Of a DNA stretch of 64,000 nt, positions 7,861 through 16,723 are shown in pieces (position 1 is the first letter of the stretch; each line of letters opens with the position of its first letter). This stretch comes from Candidatus Eisenbergiella merdigallinarum. Its GTDB lineage: Bacteria > Bacillota > Clostridia > Lachnospirales > Lachnospiraceae. Under the pieces are notes generated by a model. That model had not been told where the DNA came from and ran no database searches. It saw only the letters and a list, made by a program, of their open reading frames with translations. The stretch is from assembly GCA_019119355.1 (NCBI GenBank), contig DWXE01000039.1:62001-126000 (forward strand). The letters run 5' to 3'. A program made the position numbers and the translations under genes.

Positions 7861-9306
7861 TTATTCGAAAACCTTCTCTTCCCCGCCCTGCGTATAGCGG
7901 ATCTCCCACTGGAAGGTGTCGAACCGCACGGTGAGCTGCGCGTACTCCTCTCCGGCTTCCCAGCGCAGCCCCAGGGTGACTTCATCCGTATCCATCAGCA
8001 CGAAGTTCCCGTTGAAGGCCGGATGGGAATTTCTCAGCTTCATCAGCCGGTTCATCCTCTGCACCACCGGGCGTTTGAACTCCGCCTCGATTTCCTCCAA
8101 GGAGTAGTAGTGGCGGTTGATGTCCCTGGGCTGCTGTGTCTTATCGTACAGTTCGTAATCGTTCCTGCCCGCGAACAGCCCCACGTAGTACACCTGCGGG
8201 ATGCCCGGCGCGAAGAACTGGACCGCCCTGGCGATGAGATAGCGCTCGTCGTCGGATCCCAGAGCGTCGTAATAGGAGCAGCAGATCTGATAGGTGTCGA
8301 ATTTGGAGAAATTCACCTTCTTATGCAGCCTCGTGATGTCCGGATTCGCCTCGAATACCTTCTTCTTCGTCTCCAGCACCTCTTCGTCCGGCATGAGATA
8401 GCGCACGTCCACCACGCCGATTCCGTCGTGCGTGTCCAGGGTGGTGAACTGTTTTCTCGGGCACAGCTTCATCCAGTCCTTCAGATAGAGCGTCCTGCCG
8501 AAGTAGACCGCGTTCAGGATCAGCATGGGAAGTTGGAAATCGTAGGTATAGACGTCCTTTTCCTCCAGTTTTTTCTGGATGAAATAGTTCTCGTGGATCT
8601 CCGGAAGGATCTCCACCCCGGTCCCTTCCAGGGCCTTCTGGCAGTCGCCCATGATCTGCCAGATCTCCGGCTCCACGAAGAAACAGCTGGTGTTGCGCCG
8701 TTTGGAAGCGTAGGCCAGAGCGTCCAGGCGGATCAGCGACGCGCCGTGAGCGCTCAGAAACTGCAGATTTTCCCGCAGGTATTCCTTCGCCGTCTCAGAA
8801 TGCAGGCAGTCGATGTCGATCTGTTCCGGGCTGAAAGTGCACCACAGCTTTTCCGTGCTGCCGTCCGCGAACTCCGCCTCGATATAGGGAACCTCCCGGC
8901 GCAGATAGAGCTGGGAAATCTGCTCCTGCGTGGGCTCGCCTTCCGGCCAGAAATCCTTGAAGCGGATGAAGAAATCCCGGTATCTGGACTCGTCCTTTTT
9001 CGCCAGAAAATCCCGATAGATTTCGCTGTGGGCGGAAAGGTGGTTGATCATGTAGTCGTACATCATGTAATAGCGGTCCGCCAGCGACATGATGTCGTCC
9101 CAGTTCCCGAACTCCGGGCTCACCTCCCTGTAGGTGACCGGCGCGAATCCCCTGTCCGCCGAAGACGGGAAAAAGGGAAGGATATGCAGCCCGCTGACAG
9201 CCCCCTCCAGGTAATCGGACAGCACCCTGTCCAGATCCTTTAAGTTGTTTCCCAGGCTGTCCGCATAGGTAATCAGCATGATTTGATTGGTCACTTTTTT
9301 GCTCAT
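7861..9306 (-). CDS. gtfA: Sucrose phosphorylase (GH13 subfamily 18)
   Basis: 481 residues, the length of streptococcal GtfA and very similar to it as far as I can recall. It cleaves sucrose with phosphate to alpha-glucose-1-phosphate and fructose in the cytosol. Catalytic residues: nucleophile Asp195 in IRLDALAY, acid/base Glu236 in ILPEIHE, transition-state Asp291 in TLDTHDGIG. VPYIEAEF, RDINRHYY and PQVYYVG are typical. Downstream of an importer and LacI gene, it matches the msmEFG-gtfA layout. Related GH13_18 enzymes act on sucrose-6-phosphate, glucosylglycerol or glucosylglycerate, so the acceptor should be tested. Confidence 0.87.
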   Translation of the reverse strand: MSKKVTNQIMLITYADSLGNNLKDLDRVLSDYLEGAVSGLHILPFFPSSADRGFAPVTYREVSPEFGNWDDIMSLADRYYMMYDYMINHLSAHSEIYRDFLAKKDESRYRDFFIRFKDFWPEGEPTQEQISQLYLRREVPYIEAEFADGSTEKLWCTFSPEQIDIDCLHSETAKEYLRENLQFLSAHGASLIRLDALAYASKRRNTSCFFVEPEIWQIMGDCQKALEGTGVEILPEIHENYFIQKKLEEKDVYTYDFQLPMLILNAVYFGRTLYLKDWMKLCPRKQFTTLDTHDGIGVVDVRYLMPDEEVLETKKKVFEANPDITRLHKKVNFSKFDTYQICCSYYDALGSDDERYLIARAVQFFAPGIPQVYYVGLFAGRNDYELYDKTQQPRDINRHYYSLEEIEAEFKRPVVQRMNRLMKLRNSHPAFNGNFVLMDTDEVTLGLRWEAGEEYAQLTVRFDTFQWEIRYTQGGEEKVFE

Positions 9307-9336
9307 ACTTGCGTCCTCCAGATTTCTTCACCCTCA

Positions 9337-10320
9337 TCAGGTGGTTTTTCTTTCGATCAGCTCCACCGGAACGACTTCCAGCGGTTTCGGCGTCTTTTCG
9401 TGCACCATGTCCACGATGGCGCGGACAGCCGTTTTCGACAGCTGCGCATAGTTCTGCCGCACCGTGGTCAGAGGCGGATAAATCAGGGCGCTGATGCTGA
9501 TATCGTCGTATCCCACGATCCGGATGTCGTCCGGGATCCGAAAGCCCTGGGACCTGGCGTAGCTGATGCACTGGGTAGCCATGATGTCGTTGCTGGCGAA
9601 AATTCCGTCCATCTGCGGATTCTCGTAGAAAATCCGGTTGATCAGATCCAGGTTGTCCTCCAGCCCCAGCTTTTCGGGACAGCTCTCATACACCCTGTAA
9701 GCCACTCCCCGCTTCCGGCATTCCTCGATGAACGCGAACGACCGGTCGTCCGCGTGCTTCTGCAGCTTCAGATCGCCGCTGATGTGAACCAGATTTTTGC
9801 AGCCCTTGGCGATCAGATGCCTGGTGGCCAGAAGCCCTCCCTGCGTATCGTCGGAGACCACGGAAGGGACTTCCTTCACGTCGCTGATGAGGGCCACGAG
9901 AGGGAGGCCGACGTGTTTGAGGATGGCCGACCACACCTCCTGGCTGGCGGAAAAGGTCTGGATGATCCCGCACACCTGGCTGGCGCGCAGATAGGATATG
10001 CTCTCATCCATCCCCTTTTCCCCTTCCCCGGCTATGGAAAACAGCACGTGATAGCCTTCCTCCTTCGCGCTCTTCTCGATCTCCTGAGCGATTTCGCTCC
10101 AGAACGGGTTATTGAAAGACGGCAATATTACGCCGATGGTATTGTTTCGCCCTTTGACCAGAGCTCTCGCCATATGGTTGGGGTGATAATCCAGCTTCTG
10201 CATGGCCAGCGTGACGGCGTTTTCCGCTTCCGGGCTCACCGCTCCCTTCTTGTTCAGCACTCTCGACACCGTGGCGATGGAGACCCCGGCGCACCTGGCA
10301 ACATCTTTAATTGTGGACAT
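9337..10320 (-). CDS. LacI-family transcriptional regulator of the divergent sugar regulon
   Basis: 327 residues: N-terminal helix-turn-helix TIKDVARCAGVSIATVSRVL with hinge helix HMARALV, then a periplasmic-binding-protein-like sugar sensor ending in ELIERKTT. It is encoded within the ABC/phosphorylase operon. The operators at 13639-13652 and 13813-13826 have the central CG and 14-base symmetry of LacI-family sites, so this protein is the natural candidate to bind them and repress both arms; this pairing is inferred from proximity. Confidence 0.92.
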   Translation of the reverse strand: MSTIKDVARCAGVSIATVSRVLNKKGAVSPEAENAVTLAMQKLDYHPNHMARALVKGRNNTIGVILPSFNNPFWSEIAQEIEKSAKEEGYHVLFSIAGEGEKGMDESISYLRASQVCGIIQTFSASQEVWSAILKHVGLPLVALISDVKEVPSVVSDDTQGGLLATRHLIAKGCKNLVHISGDLKLQKHADDRSFAFIEECRKRGVAYRVYESCPEKLGLEDNLDLINRIFYENPQMDGIFASNDIMATQCISYARSQGFRIPDDIRIVGYDDISISALIYPPLTTVRQNYAQLSKTAVRAIVDMVHEKTPKPLEVVPVELIERKTT

Positions 10321-10336
10321 AACGTCAATCCTGCCT

Positions 10337-11215
10337 TTATGATTTTACGGCACCTGCGACGACTCCACCGATGATGTATTTCTGCAATGCGATATAGACG
10401 ATGATAACCGGCACGACGGTCATCACAAGCGCTGCCATCATATTACCATAATCGCTGGAAAAAGTCCCTACAAAAGTTCGAATTGCGATTGGCAACGTAT
10501 GTAATTTTGGCCTGACGAGCACCAGGCTGGGCAGCAGATAGTCGTTCCAGAGCCCCAGGACCTGCAGAATGGCGATGGTCGAAAGGATGGGCTTGAGCAG
10601 AGGGAACACGATTTTGAAAAACGTCTGGATCGGCCCGCAGCCGTCGATGATGGCCGCTTCTTCCAGCGCCAGCGGCACGCCCGTCTTGATGAAGCCGTGA
10701 CAGAGGAAGACGGCGAAGCAGGTTCCGAAGCCGAAGTTCATCAGGATAAGCGTGATCCTGGAATTCAGCATGTTGAAGGTGCTGCCGTAAATGGAAAGCA
10801 GCGGGATCATGATGACCTGGAAGGGCACCACCATATAGGAGATCAGCAGAAGGAAGCTGACCTTACAGGCAAAATAGTTTTTCCGCACCAGGATGTAGGC
10901 GCACATGGAGGAGAGCACGATCAGCAGGGTCACGGAACAGGACACCACGAAGAGGGAGTTTCCGAACGCCCGGAAGAAATCCATATCCACGAAGGCGTTG
11001 GAGTAGTTCTCGAACTGGGGCCCATCGTCGTCCACCAGCTGCAAAGGGGTCTTGACGATGCTGATCTTCCGCTTGAAGGAGTTGATCACCACCAGAAGGA
11101 AGGGGATCATGTAAATGAGAAACAGGGCGAACGCCAGCGCGGATTTGCCGATTTCCGCGGCTGTGCGCTTCGATCCGCCGACTCTGACCGCTTTTTCCCG
11201 ACCTTTTTTGCTCAT
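10337..11215 (-). CDS. ABC sugar importer permease, MalG/MsmG type
   Basis: 292 residues with six membrane helices and the cytoplasmic EAA loop (LEEAAIIDGCGPIQTFFKIVFPLLKPI) that contacts the ATPase. It overlaps the upstream permease gene by 4 bases. It forms the membrane channel with the MalF-type partner for the carbohydrate bound by the lipoprotein at 12180-13568. No ATPase gene is in the operon; a shared MsmK-type ATPase elsewhere in the genome is expected. Confidence 0.93.
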   Translation of the reverse strand: MSKKGREKAVRVGGSKRTAAEIGKSALAFALFLIYMIPFLLVVINSFKRKISIVKTPLQLVDDDGPQFENYSNAFVDMDFFRAFGNSLFVVSCSVTLLIVLSSMCAYILVRKNYFACKVSFLLLISYMVVPFQVIMIPLLSIYGSTFNMLNSRITLILMNFGFGTCFAVFLCHGFIKTGVPLALEEAAIIDGCGPIQTFFKIVFPLLKPILSTIAILQVLGLWNDYLLPSLVLVRPKLHTLPIAIRTFVGTFSSDYGNMMAALVMTVVPVIIVYIALQKYIIGGVVAGAVKS

Positions 11216-12093
11216 GCTTCCACCTCCTTCGATTTACCCGACTGCACCTGCACGACCGCGATCACCAGCATGATGATGAAGAACACGATGGCCTGCGCCT
11301 GGCCCAGCCCATATTCATGCGACGTAAACGCCGTTTCGAAAATCGTCATGGCCGCCATCTTCGTGGTTCCGTAAGGGCCGCCGTCCGTCAGGGACAGGTT
11401 CAGATCGTAGACCTTGAAGGCCGAGGTCAGGGTCAGGAAGAGGCAGATGACGAAGGACTGCATCATCAGCGGCAGGCGGATGTACCAGGTGATCTGCCTG
11501 GAATTCGCGCCGTCGATGGCCGCCGCCTCGATATAATCCTTCGGCACGCCCACGATGCCCGCGATGTAGATCAGAAGCATGTAGCCCGACTGCTGCCAGG
11601 TGGCGACCACCACCAGGGCCCAGAACGCCATGTTCGGATCGCTCAGCCAGGACTTCTGGAAGATCGGGATGGACTGCAAAAAGGAAACGTTGGGCAGCAC
11701 GCGCCCGAAGATGAAGGACCAGATAAAGCCCAGAACGATGCCGCCGATCAGGTTGGGCGTAAAGAATCCCGCCCGCAGGAAGTTCTGGCCCCTGATCCCG
11801 CTGGTCAGAAGGTAGGCCAGGGCGAAGGCGATGATGTTCACCAGGATCACCACGCAGACCACGTATTTGAACGTGAGGAAAATGGAAGACCAGAACGTCT
11901 GATCCTGAAAGGTGGTGATATAGTTTTGAAGTCCCACAAACTCCTTCGTCTTGGAAATGCCGTCCCAGGACGTAAATGTCAGATAAATGCCGTAAATAAA
12001 CGGAAGGATCACGACGCAGGTAAACGCCAGCATGGACGGCCCGGCGAAGATCAAAAACAGCTTCGATTTCTTCCAAAAGCTTTCCTTTCTCAT
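11212..12093 (-). CDS. ABC sugar importer permease, MalF/MsmF type
   Basis: 293 residues from the ATG at 12093, which has AAGAGGTG just upstream. A start at 12120 lies within the terminator hairpin and is less likely. Six membrane helices, with the EAA-loop motif YIEAAAIDGANSRQ near the middle. It partners the MalG-type subunit encoded immediately downstream. Between it and the binding-protein gene sits a hairpin that probably lowers permease expression relative to the binding protein. Confidence 0.93.
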   Translation of the reverse strand: MRKESFWKKSKLFLIFAGPSMLAFTCVVILPFIYGIYLTFTSWDGISKTKEFVGLQNYITTFQDQTFWSSIFLTFKYVVCVVILVNIIAFALAYLLTSGIRGQNFLRAGFFTPNLIGGIVLGFIWSFIFGRVLPNVSFLQSIPIFQKSWLSDPNMAFWALVVVATWQQSGYMLLIYIAGIVGVPKDYIEAAAIDGANSRQITWYIRLPLMMQSFVICLFLTLTSAFKVYDLNLSLTDGGPYGTTKMAAMTIFETAFTSHEYGLGQAQAIVFFIIMLVIAVVQVQSGKSKEVEA

Positions 12094-12111
12094 AAAAACA
12101 CCTCTTTTCAG

Positions 12112-12143
12112 AAAAGGCACCGACCGTCCGATCGGTGCCTTTT
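12112..12143. terminator. Intra-operon terminator/attenuator between binding protein and permease genes
   Basis: AAAAGGCACCGA (12112-12123) is perfectly complementary to TCGGTGCCTTTT (12132-12143) with an 8-base loop and runs of T on both strands. In the operon direction (minus strand) it follows the binding-protein gene and precedes the MalF gene. Partial termination here would give more binding protein than permease, as is common in maltose-type operons. Confidence 0.8.
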
Positions 12144-12179
12144 TCGCGCGTTTATTCGCGGGATGAATTTTCAGATCCC

Positions 12180-13568
12180 TTATGAAGGGTCATGCGTCTG
12201 CCAGTATTCGGTGATGGCCGCCGCTACATCCTCGATGGTCTCCTGCCCGGCCAGATACGCCTGCATGTGAGGAGCCATTTCGCTGGTGTGGTCCGTAGGA
12301 AGGGTAAACGGAGCGTTGTTCACCGTATTGCCCGCATCGATGTAGGTCTTGAGCACGGCGTTGACCGGATTGACGGGCGCGTTCGGGTTGTTGGTGAACG
12401 CCACCACGATCTCCAGATCGTTCACCAGTGCGGACTGCCCTTCTTCGGAATAGACCAGCCAGTTCAGGAACTCCTTCGCGGCCGCCTGCTGTTCCTCCGT
12501 AGCCACTTCCCTGTCGATGACGATCTGTTTGGAAGCGAAGGCGTAGATCTTGCCCTGCATATCCGCATCGTTCTTCGGGATGGGCATCACGCCGTAGTCC
12601 ATGGATCCGTCCACATAGGTGGACATGTCGGGCCATACCCAGGTGCCGTTGATCCAGAACGCCGCTTCGCCTTCCGCGACGTAGGAAGCGTTCAGGTCGT
12701 AATCCGCCGCCAGCGGGTCGTCCTTGTTGATGTTGTACTCGATGAACAGGTCATAGTCCTGGAACAGGTTCTGGAACATTGCGTTTTCCATCACATCAGC
12801 GCCGCCCTTGATGTCCTCCACGAACTGATAGGAGCCCTCCGCGGTGCCGTCCTGGAAGTTGAACAGGTTGGAGCCCAGCAGATGTCCGCCCAGAGACCAG
12901 GTTTCCTGATTGAGGATCACCGGGTTCTCCATGCCGCCCGCGCGCAGCGTTTCCAGCAGCTCCTGGAAAGCTTCGGGGGAGCTGTAGTTTTCGGGAACGA
13001 ACTCCTCGCCGAGGACGTTCTCGATAGCCGTCTTATTGTAAACCATACCGGGCGCTTCCACGCACAGCGGGAATCCGTACAGGACGCCGTTCACCTTCGT
13101 CCCCATGGTATCTCCGCCGACCGCTACCCAGTCCTCGCCGGACAGATCCAGGAACCTCTCTTCGCCCATCTCCGTCACGTTACCGGGGTCTACGATGGCC
13201 AGCGCCGGAGGATCGCCGGCCGCGTATCTCTGCGCCAGCATATCTGCCGGGGAATCGGTCTCATATACTTCGAAGGTCACATTATGAGCGTCTCCCCATA
13301 ACGCGGTCACCTCTTCCAGCGCGTCCTGGATCTCGGGCTTGGAATTCATCATCGTCAGGGTAATCCCGCCGTAGTCGGTAGCGTCTTCCTCCGCAGCGGC
13401 GGCTTCGCTCCCTTCCGCGGTATCGGCGGGCGCCGCTTCTTCCGCGACGGCGCTCTCCGGCTGCGCTGCAGCAGGGGTGGATTCCTCAGCCTTGTCCGAA
13501 CCGCACGCGGCCAGGGATGCCGTCATGGTCAGCGCCATGATGAGAGCAAGTGCTTTCTTCGCTTTCAT
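12180..13568 (-). CDS. Extracellular sugar-binding lipoprotein (SBP family 1, MsmE-like)
   Basis: 462 residues starting at an ATG preceded by AAGGAGGAAC. Lipoprotein signal peptide with lipobox LAAC, Cys around residue 22, followed by an acidic Ala/Glu-rich linker of about 45 residues, then the two-lobed binding domain (HNVTFEVYETDSPADMLAQR, later GEAAFWINGTW typical of family 1). It captures an oligosaccharide outside the membrane for the adjacent permeases. First gene of the operon, under the promoter at 13616-13644. Confidence 0.93.
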   Translation of the reverse strand: MKAKKALALIMALTMTASLAACGSDKAEESTPAAAQPESAVAEEAAPADTAEGSEAAAAEEDATDYGGITLTMMNSKPEIQDALEEVTALWGDAHNVTFEVYETDSPADMLAQRYAAGDPPALAIVDPGNVTEMGEERFLDLSGEDWVAVGGDTMGTKVNGVLYGFPLCVEAPGMVYNKTAIENVLGEEFVPENYSSPEAFQELLETLRAGGMENPVILNQETWSLGGHLLGSNLFNFQDGTAEGSYQFVEDIKGGADVMENAMFQNLFQDYDLFIEYNINKDDPLAADYDLNASYVAEGEAAFWINGTWVWPDMSTYVDGSMDYGVMPIPKNDADMQGKIYAFASKQIVIDREVATEEQQAAAKEFLNWLVYSEEGQSALVNDLEIVVAFTNNPNAPVNPVNAVLKTYIDAGNTVNNAPFTLPTDHTSEMAPHMQAYLAGQETIEDVAAAITEYWQTHDPS

Positions 13569-13615
13569 AATTTGTTCCTCCTTCGTAAAGTGTTCGTCAG
13601 CTTTCGCTTGATCTC

Positions 13616-13652
13616 AGCATACTATCAACTTGTATAATTGTCAACGTTTACA
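13616..13652 (-). promoter_or_regulatory. Promoter and LacI-type operator of the ABC/phosphorylase operon
   Basis: On the minus strand a consensus -35 TTGACA (13639-13644), a 17-base spacer and -10 TATGCT (13616-13621). The operator TGTCAACGTTTACA (13639-13652 on the plus strand) is a 14-base near-palindrome with central CG that covers the -35, so bound repressor would exclude RNA polymerase. The -35, spacing and symmetry are read directly; repressor identity is inferred. Confidence 0.8.
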
Positions 13653-13784
13653 ATATCATAATTATAGACAAACTTTATAATTCATTTTCAGCTATTTTCC
13701 ATAAGATCGGTTCTCATGGCGCTGTTTTTTCTATTTTTGCCGTATATTTTGAACATTTTTGCAATTTTTGCATCTTTAATAGTC

Positions 13785-13826
13785 TTGACTTTTTTCGCGC
13801 GCAGAAATATATTGTAAACGTATACA
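13785..13826 (+). promoter_or_regulatory. Promoter and LacI-type operator of the reductase/aldolase/kinase operon
   Basis: -35 TTGACT (13785-13790), 17-base spacer, -10 TATATT (13808-13813). The operator TGTAAACGTATACA (13813-13826) overlaps the end of the -10 and the start point. It differs by only two bases from the operator at 13639-13652, so one regulator should control both arms. The rest of the 13569-13855 gap is AT-rich with no gene. Confidence 0.8.
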
Positions 13827-13855
13827 TAAAAAATGAAAAAAGGAGGGTTTTCAGC

Positions 13856-14812
13856 ATGAACACAAAATATCTTGGCAAAAGCGGCGTTGCGGTTTCCGAT
13901 CAGATTTTCGGCTGCTGGGCCATCGGCGGCACTTATTTCACCGGCGCCGAAGACGGGCAGTCCGAGGCCGCCATCCGGGAAGCCATCGACGCCGGCATCA
14001 CTTCCCTGGACACCGCCTACATTTACGGAAAGGGGCACTCCGAACAGATTGTGGCCCGCTCCATCAAAGGATACGACAGGACGAAACTGACCCTCATCAC
14101 CAAGCTCTGGAAGGACCGGATGGCGAAGGATCTGGTGGAAACCGCCTGCGATCAGAGCCTGAAGGATCTGGATACGGATTATATCGACGTCTATTTTATC
14201 CACTATCCTTCCGACACAGGCGTCCCCATCGCCGACACCATGGAAGCTATGATGAAGCTGAAGGAAAAGGGGAAGATCCGCTGCATCGGCGTTTCCAATT
14301 TCAGCAGGGACCAGCTAGAGGAAGCCTGCAAATACGGGCAGATCGACGTGATCCAGCCCTGCTACAGCCTCGTCTGGCGCTTTCTGGACCTGGAGGAGAT
14401 GGATTTTTGCGTTCAAAACGGGATCGGGATCATTTCCTACTGCACCCTGGCCCAGGGAATCCTGACCGGAAAGTTCAGCCGGGAAACCCGTTTTTCCAAA
14501 GAGGACGGACGAAGCCGCGCCCCTCTCTTTCAGAGCCCTTATTATGAAGGCGCGCTGGACGTTGTGGAAAAGCTGCGCCCCTTTGCGGAAAAATACGGCG
14601 TCACCCCGGCCCAGCTGTCCATCCGCTGGGTGATGCAAAAAGCGGGGATCACGGCCCCCATCGTGGGCGCGAAAAATCCCGCTCAGGTACAGGACAACGC
14701 CAAAGCCTCCCGCTTCGCGATTTCGGACGAAGATTTCGCCGCCATGGACGCCGTCAGCCGGGATTTCGCCTATGGGCTCCCCCGGTTTAAAACATTTTTT
14801 TCTGCCAGATAA
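13856..14812 (+). CDS. Aldo/keto reductase
   Basis: 318 residues, start preceded by AAAGGAGGG. TIM-barrel reductase with catalytic Asp/Tyr in LDTAYIYGKGHSE, Lys in LITKLW, and the cofactor loop region near the C-terminus (APIVGAKNPAQVQDNAKA). Related to the YajO/IolS group, which acts on sugars and ketones with NADP(H). First gene of the right arm of the divergent regulon; a role in converting a keto-sugar or polyol from the imported carbohydrate is inferred from its neighbours. Confidence 0.88.
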   Translation: MNTKYLGKSGVAVSDQIFGCWAIGGTYFTGAEDGQSEAAIREAIDAGITSLDTAYIYGKGHSEQIVARSIKGYDRTKLTLITKLWKDRMAKDLVETACDQSLKDLDTDYIDVYFIHYPSDTGVPIADTMEAMMKLKEKGKIRCIGVSNFSRDQLEEACKYGQIDVIQPCYSLVWRFLDLEEMDFCVQNGIGIISYCTLAQGILTGKFSRETRFSKEDGRSRAPLFQSPYYEGALDVVEKLRPFAEKYGVTPAQLSIRWVMQKAGITAPIVGAKNPAQVQDNAKASRFAISDEDFAAMDAVSRDFAYGLPRFKTFFSAR

Positions 14813-14829
14813 AAAAGGAGGATTGATCC

Positions 14830-15684
14830 ATGCCGCTCACAAAGGTAAAGGACCTGCTGGTCCACGCGCAGGAACACGGCTACGGCGTGCCCGCCATCAA
14901 CGTGTTCGACTATAACAGCATCAAGTTCGCAGCCATGGCCGCGGAAGAAGCCCGAATGCCCCTGATCATCCAGTATTTCCCGGGCTTCGACGTGCACGCC
15001 CCCCTGGCCGATATCCGCGATATCGCCGTGGCCTTCGCCCGCCGCGCCGCCGTCCCCATCGCGGTCCATCTGGACCATTCCAGGAGCTTTGAAATCGCCG
15101 TTTCCGGCCTGGGCGCGGGGTTTCCCTCCGTCATGGTGGACGGATCGGCCCTGCCCTATGAAGAGAACGTTTCCCTGACGGCGGAAGTGGCCCGCTGCGC
15201 CCACGCCATGGGCGTGGACGTGGAAGCGGAGCTGGGGCACGTGGGCGTGGGAATGAACCTGGAGGACATGACCGATGCCGCCCGTTTCACGGATCCGGAT
15301 CAGGCCGTGGACTTCGTAAGCCGCACGGGCGCGGATTCCCTGGCCATCGCGGTGGGCAACGCCCACGGCAACTATATCAGGACCCCGGAACTGGATTTCG
15401 ACCGGATCCGGAAGCTTCGGGAGGTCCTGGACATTCCCCTCGTCATGCACGGGGGCTCCGACATTCCCGACGACCAGCTGGCCCGCGCCGTCCGCTGCGG
15501 CATGTCGAAATTCAACATCGCCACCGAATACCAGCGGGCCTTTTACAATAACATGAAGGAATTTTTCGCGGACGGATCCAACGCCGGCGCCTATTTCAAA
15601 GCCCTGCGCGCCATCGAACGGCCCTGCATCGATTTCGTGAAGTCCAAAATCGACGTCCTGAATCCGGACGGCTACCGTCTGTGA
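14830..15684 (+). CDS. Class II ketose-bisphosphate aldolase (GatY/KbaY/IolJ type)
   Basis: 284 residues. Zinc-dependent class II aldolase signatures: HLDHS (catalytic Asp and zinc His), MVDGSALPYEEN, EAELGHVG, VGNAHG, and the phosphate-binding HGGSDIPDD. Splits a ketose-1,6-type bisphosphate into dihydroxyacetone phosphate and an aldehyde. The family includes tagatose-, fructose- and 5-dehydro-2-deoxygluconate-6-phosphate aldolases, which cannot be told apart here. Adjacent to a PfkB kinase that could make its bisphosphate or monophosphate substrate. Confidence 0.88.
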   Translation: MPLTKVKDLLVHAQEHGYGVPAINVFDYNSIKFAAMAAEEARMPLIIQYFPGFDVHAPLADIRDIAVAFARRAAVPIAVHLDHSRSFEIAVSGLGAGFPSVMVDGSALPYEENVSLTAEVARCAHAMGVDVEAELGHVGVGMNLEDMTDAARFTDPDQAVDFVSRTGADSLAIAVGNAHGNYIRTPELDFDRIRKLREVLDIPLVMHGGSDIPDDQLARAVRCGMSKFNIATEYQRAFYNNMKEFFADGSNAGAYFKALRAIERPCIDFVKSKIDVLNPDGYRL

Positions 15685-15709
15685 AGGGGATGCAGAAACG
15701 GAGGCTGCC

Positions 15710-16723
15710 ATGACAGAAAAAACGTTTGACGTCATCGGGATCGGGCATCCCTGTGTCGATTATCTGCTCCACATCGACAGCCTGCCGCGCTCCAACGAAT
15801 CCCGCTACGCCCGGGAGGGGAGCTGGCAGTGCGGCGGCAAGGTGACCACGGGCCTGGTGGCTGCCTCCCGGTGCGGGCTTTCCTGCGCCCTCATCGGCGC
15901 CATGGGGGACGATCTGTTCGGCCGGTACTGTTACCGGGATTTTGAGCTTCACGGCATCGATCTCTCCCAGGCGAAAATGAGGGAGGGCTGCACCACGGAC
16001 ATCGGCGTCGTGCTGTCCGAGGAGGAGACGAACGGAAGGAATATTTTTTACCGGAGAGGGAGTTACGAGAGGATCCGGCAGGACGAAGTGGACCTCCCCT
16101 TTCTGGAACGGGGGCGGTATCTCTTCCTCGCCCTGGCGGACGAACTCCACGTGACCGCCGCCAGATACGCGAAGGAACACGGCGTGAAGGTGCTCATCGA
16201 CGCGGACAGCCGCCCCATGGACGAGTATGAGGAAATCCTTCCCTGGGTGGACTACTTCGTGGCTTCGGAATTCGTATACAAGAGCAGTTTTTCCGACTGC
16301 CGCTACAGGGAACACATGGAGGAAATCCTCCGGAAAGGGCCCTCCGCCGCAGTGTTCACCTTCGGGTCGAAGGGCTGCCGGGGCCTGTCGGAAGAAGGGT
16401 ATTTTGAGCTTCCCGCCTTCCGGGTTCCCGTGGTGGATACGGTGGGCGCGGGGGACACCTTCCACGGCGCGTTTTTCTACGGCCTTCGCCGCGGGCTCTC
16501 CCTGGAGGAAACCGCCCGGTTCGCCAGCGCCGTAAGCGCCGTAAAATGCACCTGTATCGGCGGCAGAGCGGGAATCCCCACCCCGGATATCGCCAAGAAG
16601 TTTATGGAAACCGGAATCATCGACGACGCGTCGCTCCGGGAACGGGTTGCCCGCTATTCCTGGGGGCTGGACGATTTTTTCCGGGAGGTCATGGAACTTG
16701 AAAAGAAAAAGAACCCGGGATGA
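15710..16723 (+). CDS. PfkB-family carbohydrate kinase
   Basis: 337 residues, ATG preceded by GGAGG. Ribokinase fold: N-terminal IGIGHPCVDYLLHIDSLPR, Gly-Gly motif CGGKVTTGLVAASR, and the C-terminal anion-hole/catalytic motif DTVGAGDTFHGAF with the base Asp. Phosphorylates a sugar or sugar phosphate with ATP, probably feeding the aldolase encoded just upstream. Its 3' end overlaps the MFS gene by 26 bases. Confidence 0.88.
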   Translation: MTEKTFDVIGIGHPCVDYLLHIDSLPRSNESRYAREGSWQCGGKVTTGLVAASRCGLSCALIGAMGDDLFGRYCYRDFELHGIDLSQAKMREGCTTDIGVVLSEEETNGRNIFYRRGSYERIRQDEVDLPFLERGRYLFLALADELHVTAARYAKEHGVKVLIDADSRPMDEYEEILPWVDYFVASEFVYKSSFSDCRYREHMEEILRKGPSAAVFTFGSKGCRGLSEEGYFELPAFRVPVVDTVGAGDTFHGAFFYGLRRGLSLEETARFASAVSAVKCTCIGGRAGIPTPDIAKKFMETGIIDDASLRERVARYSWGLDDFFREVMELEKKKNPG

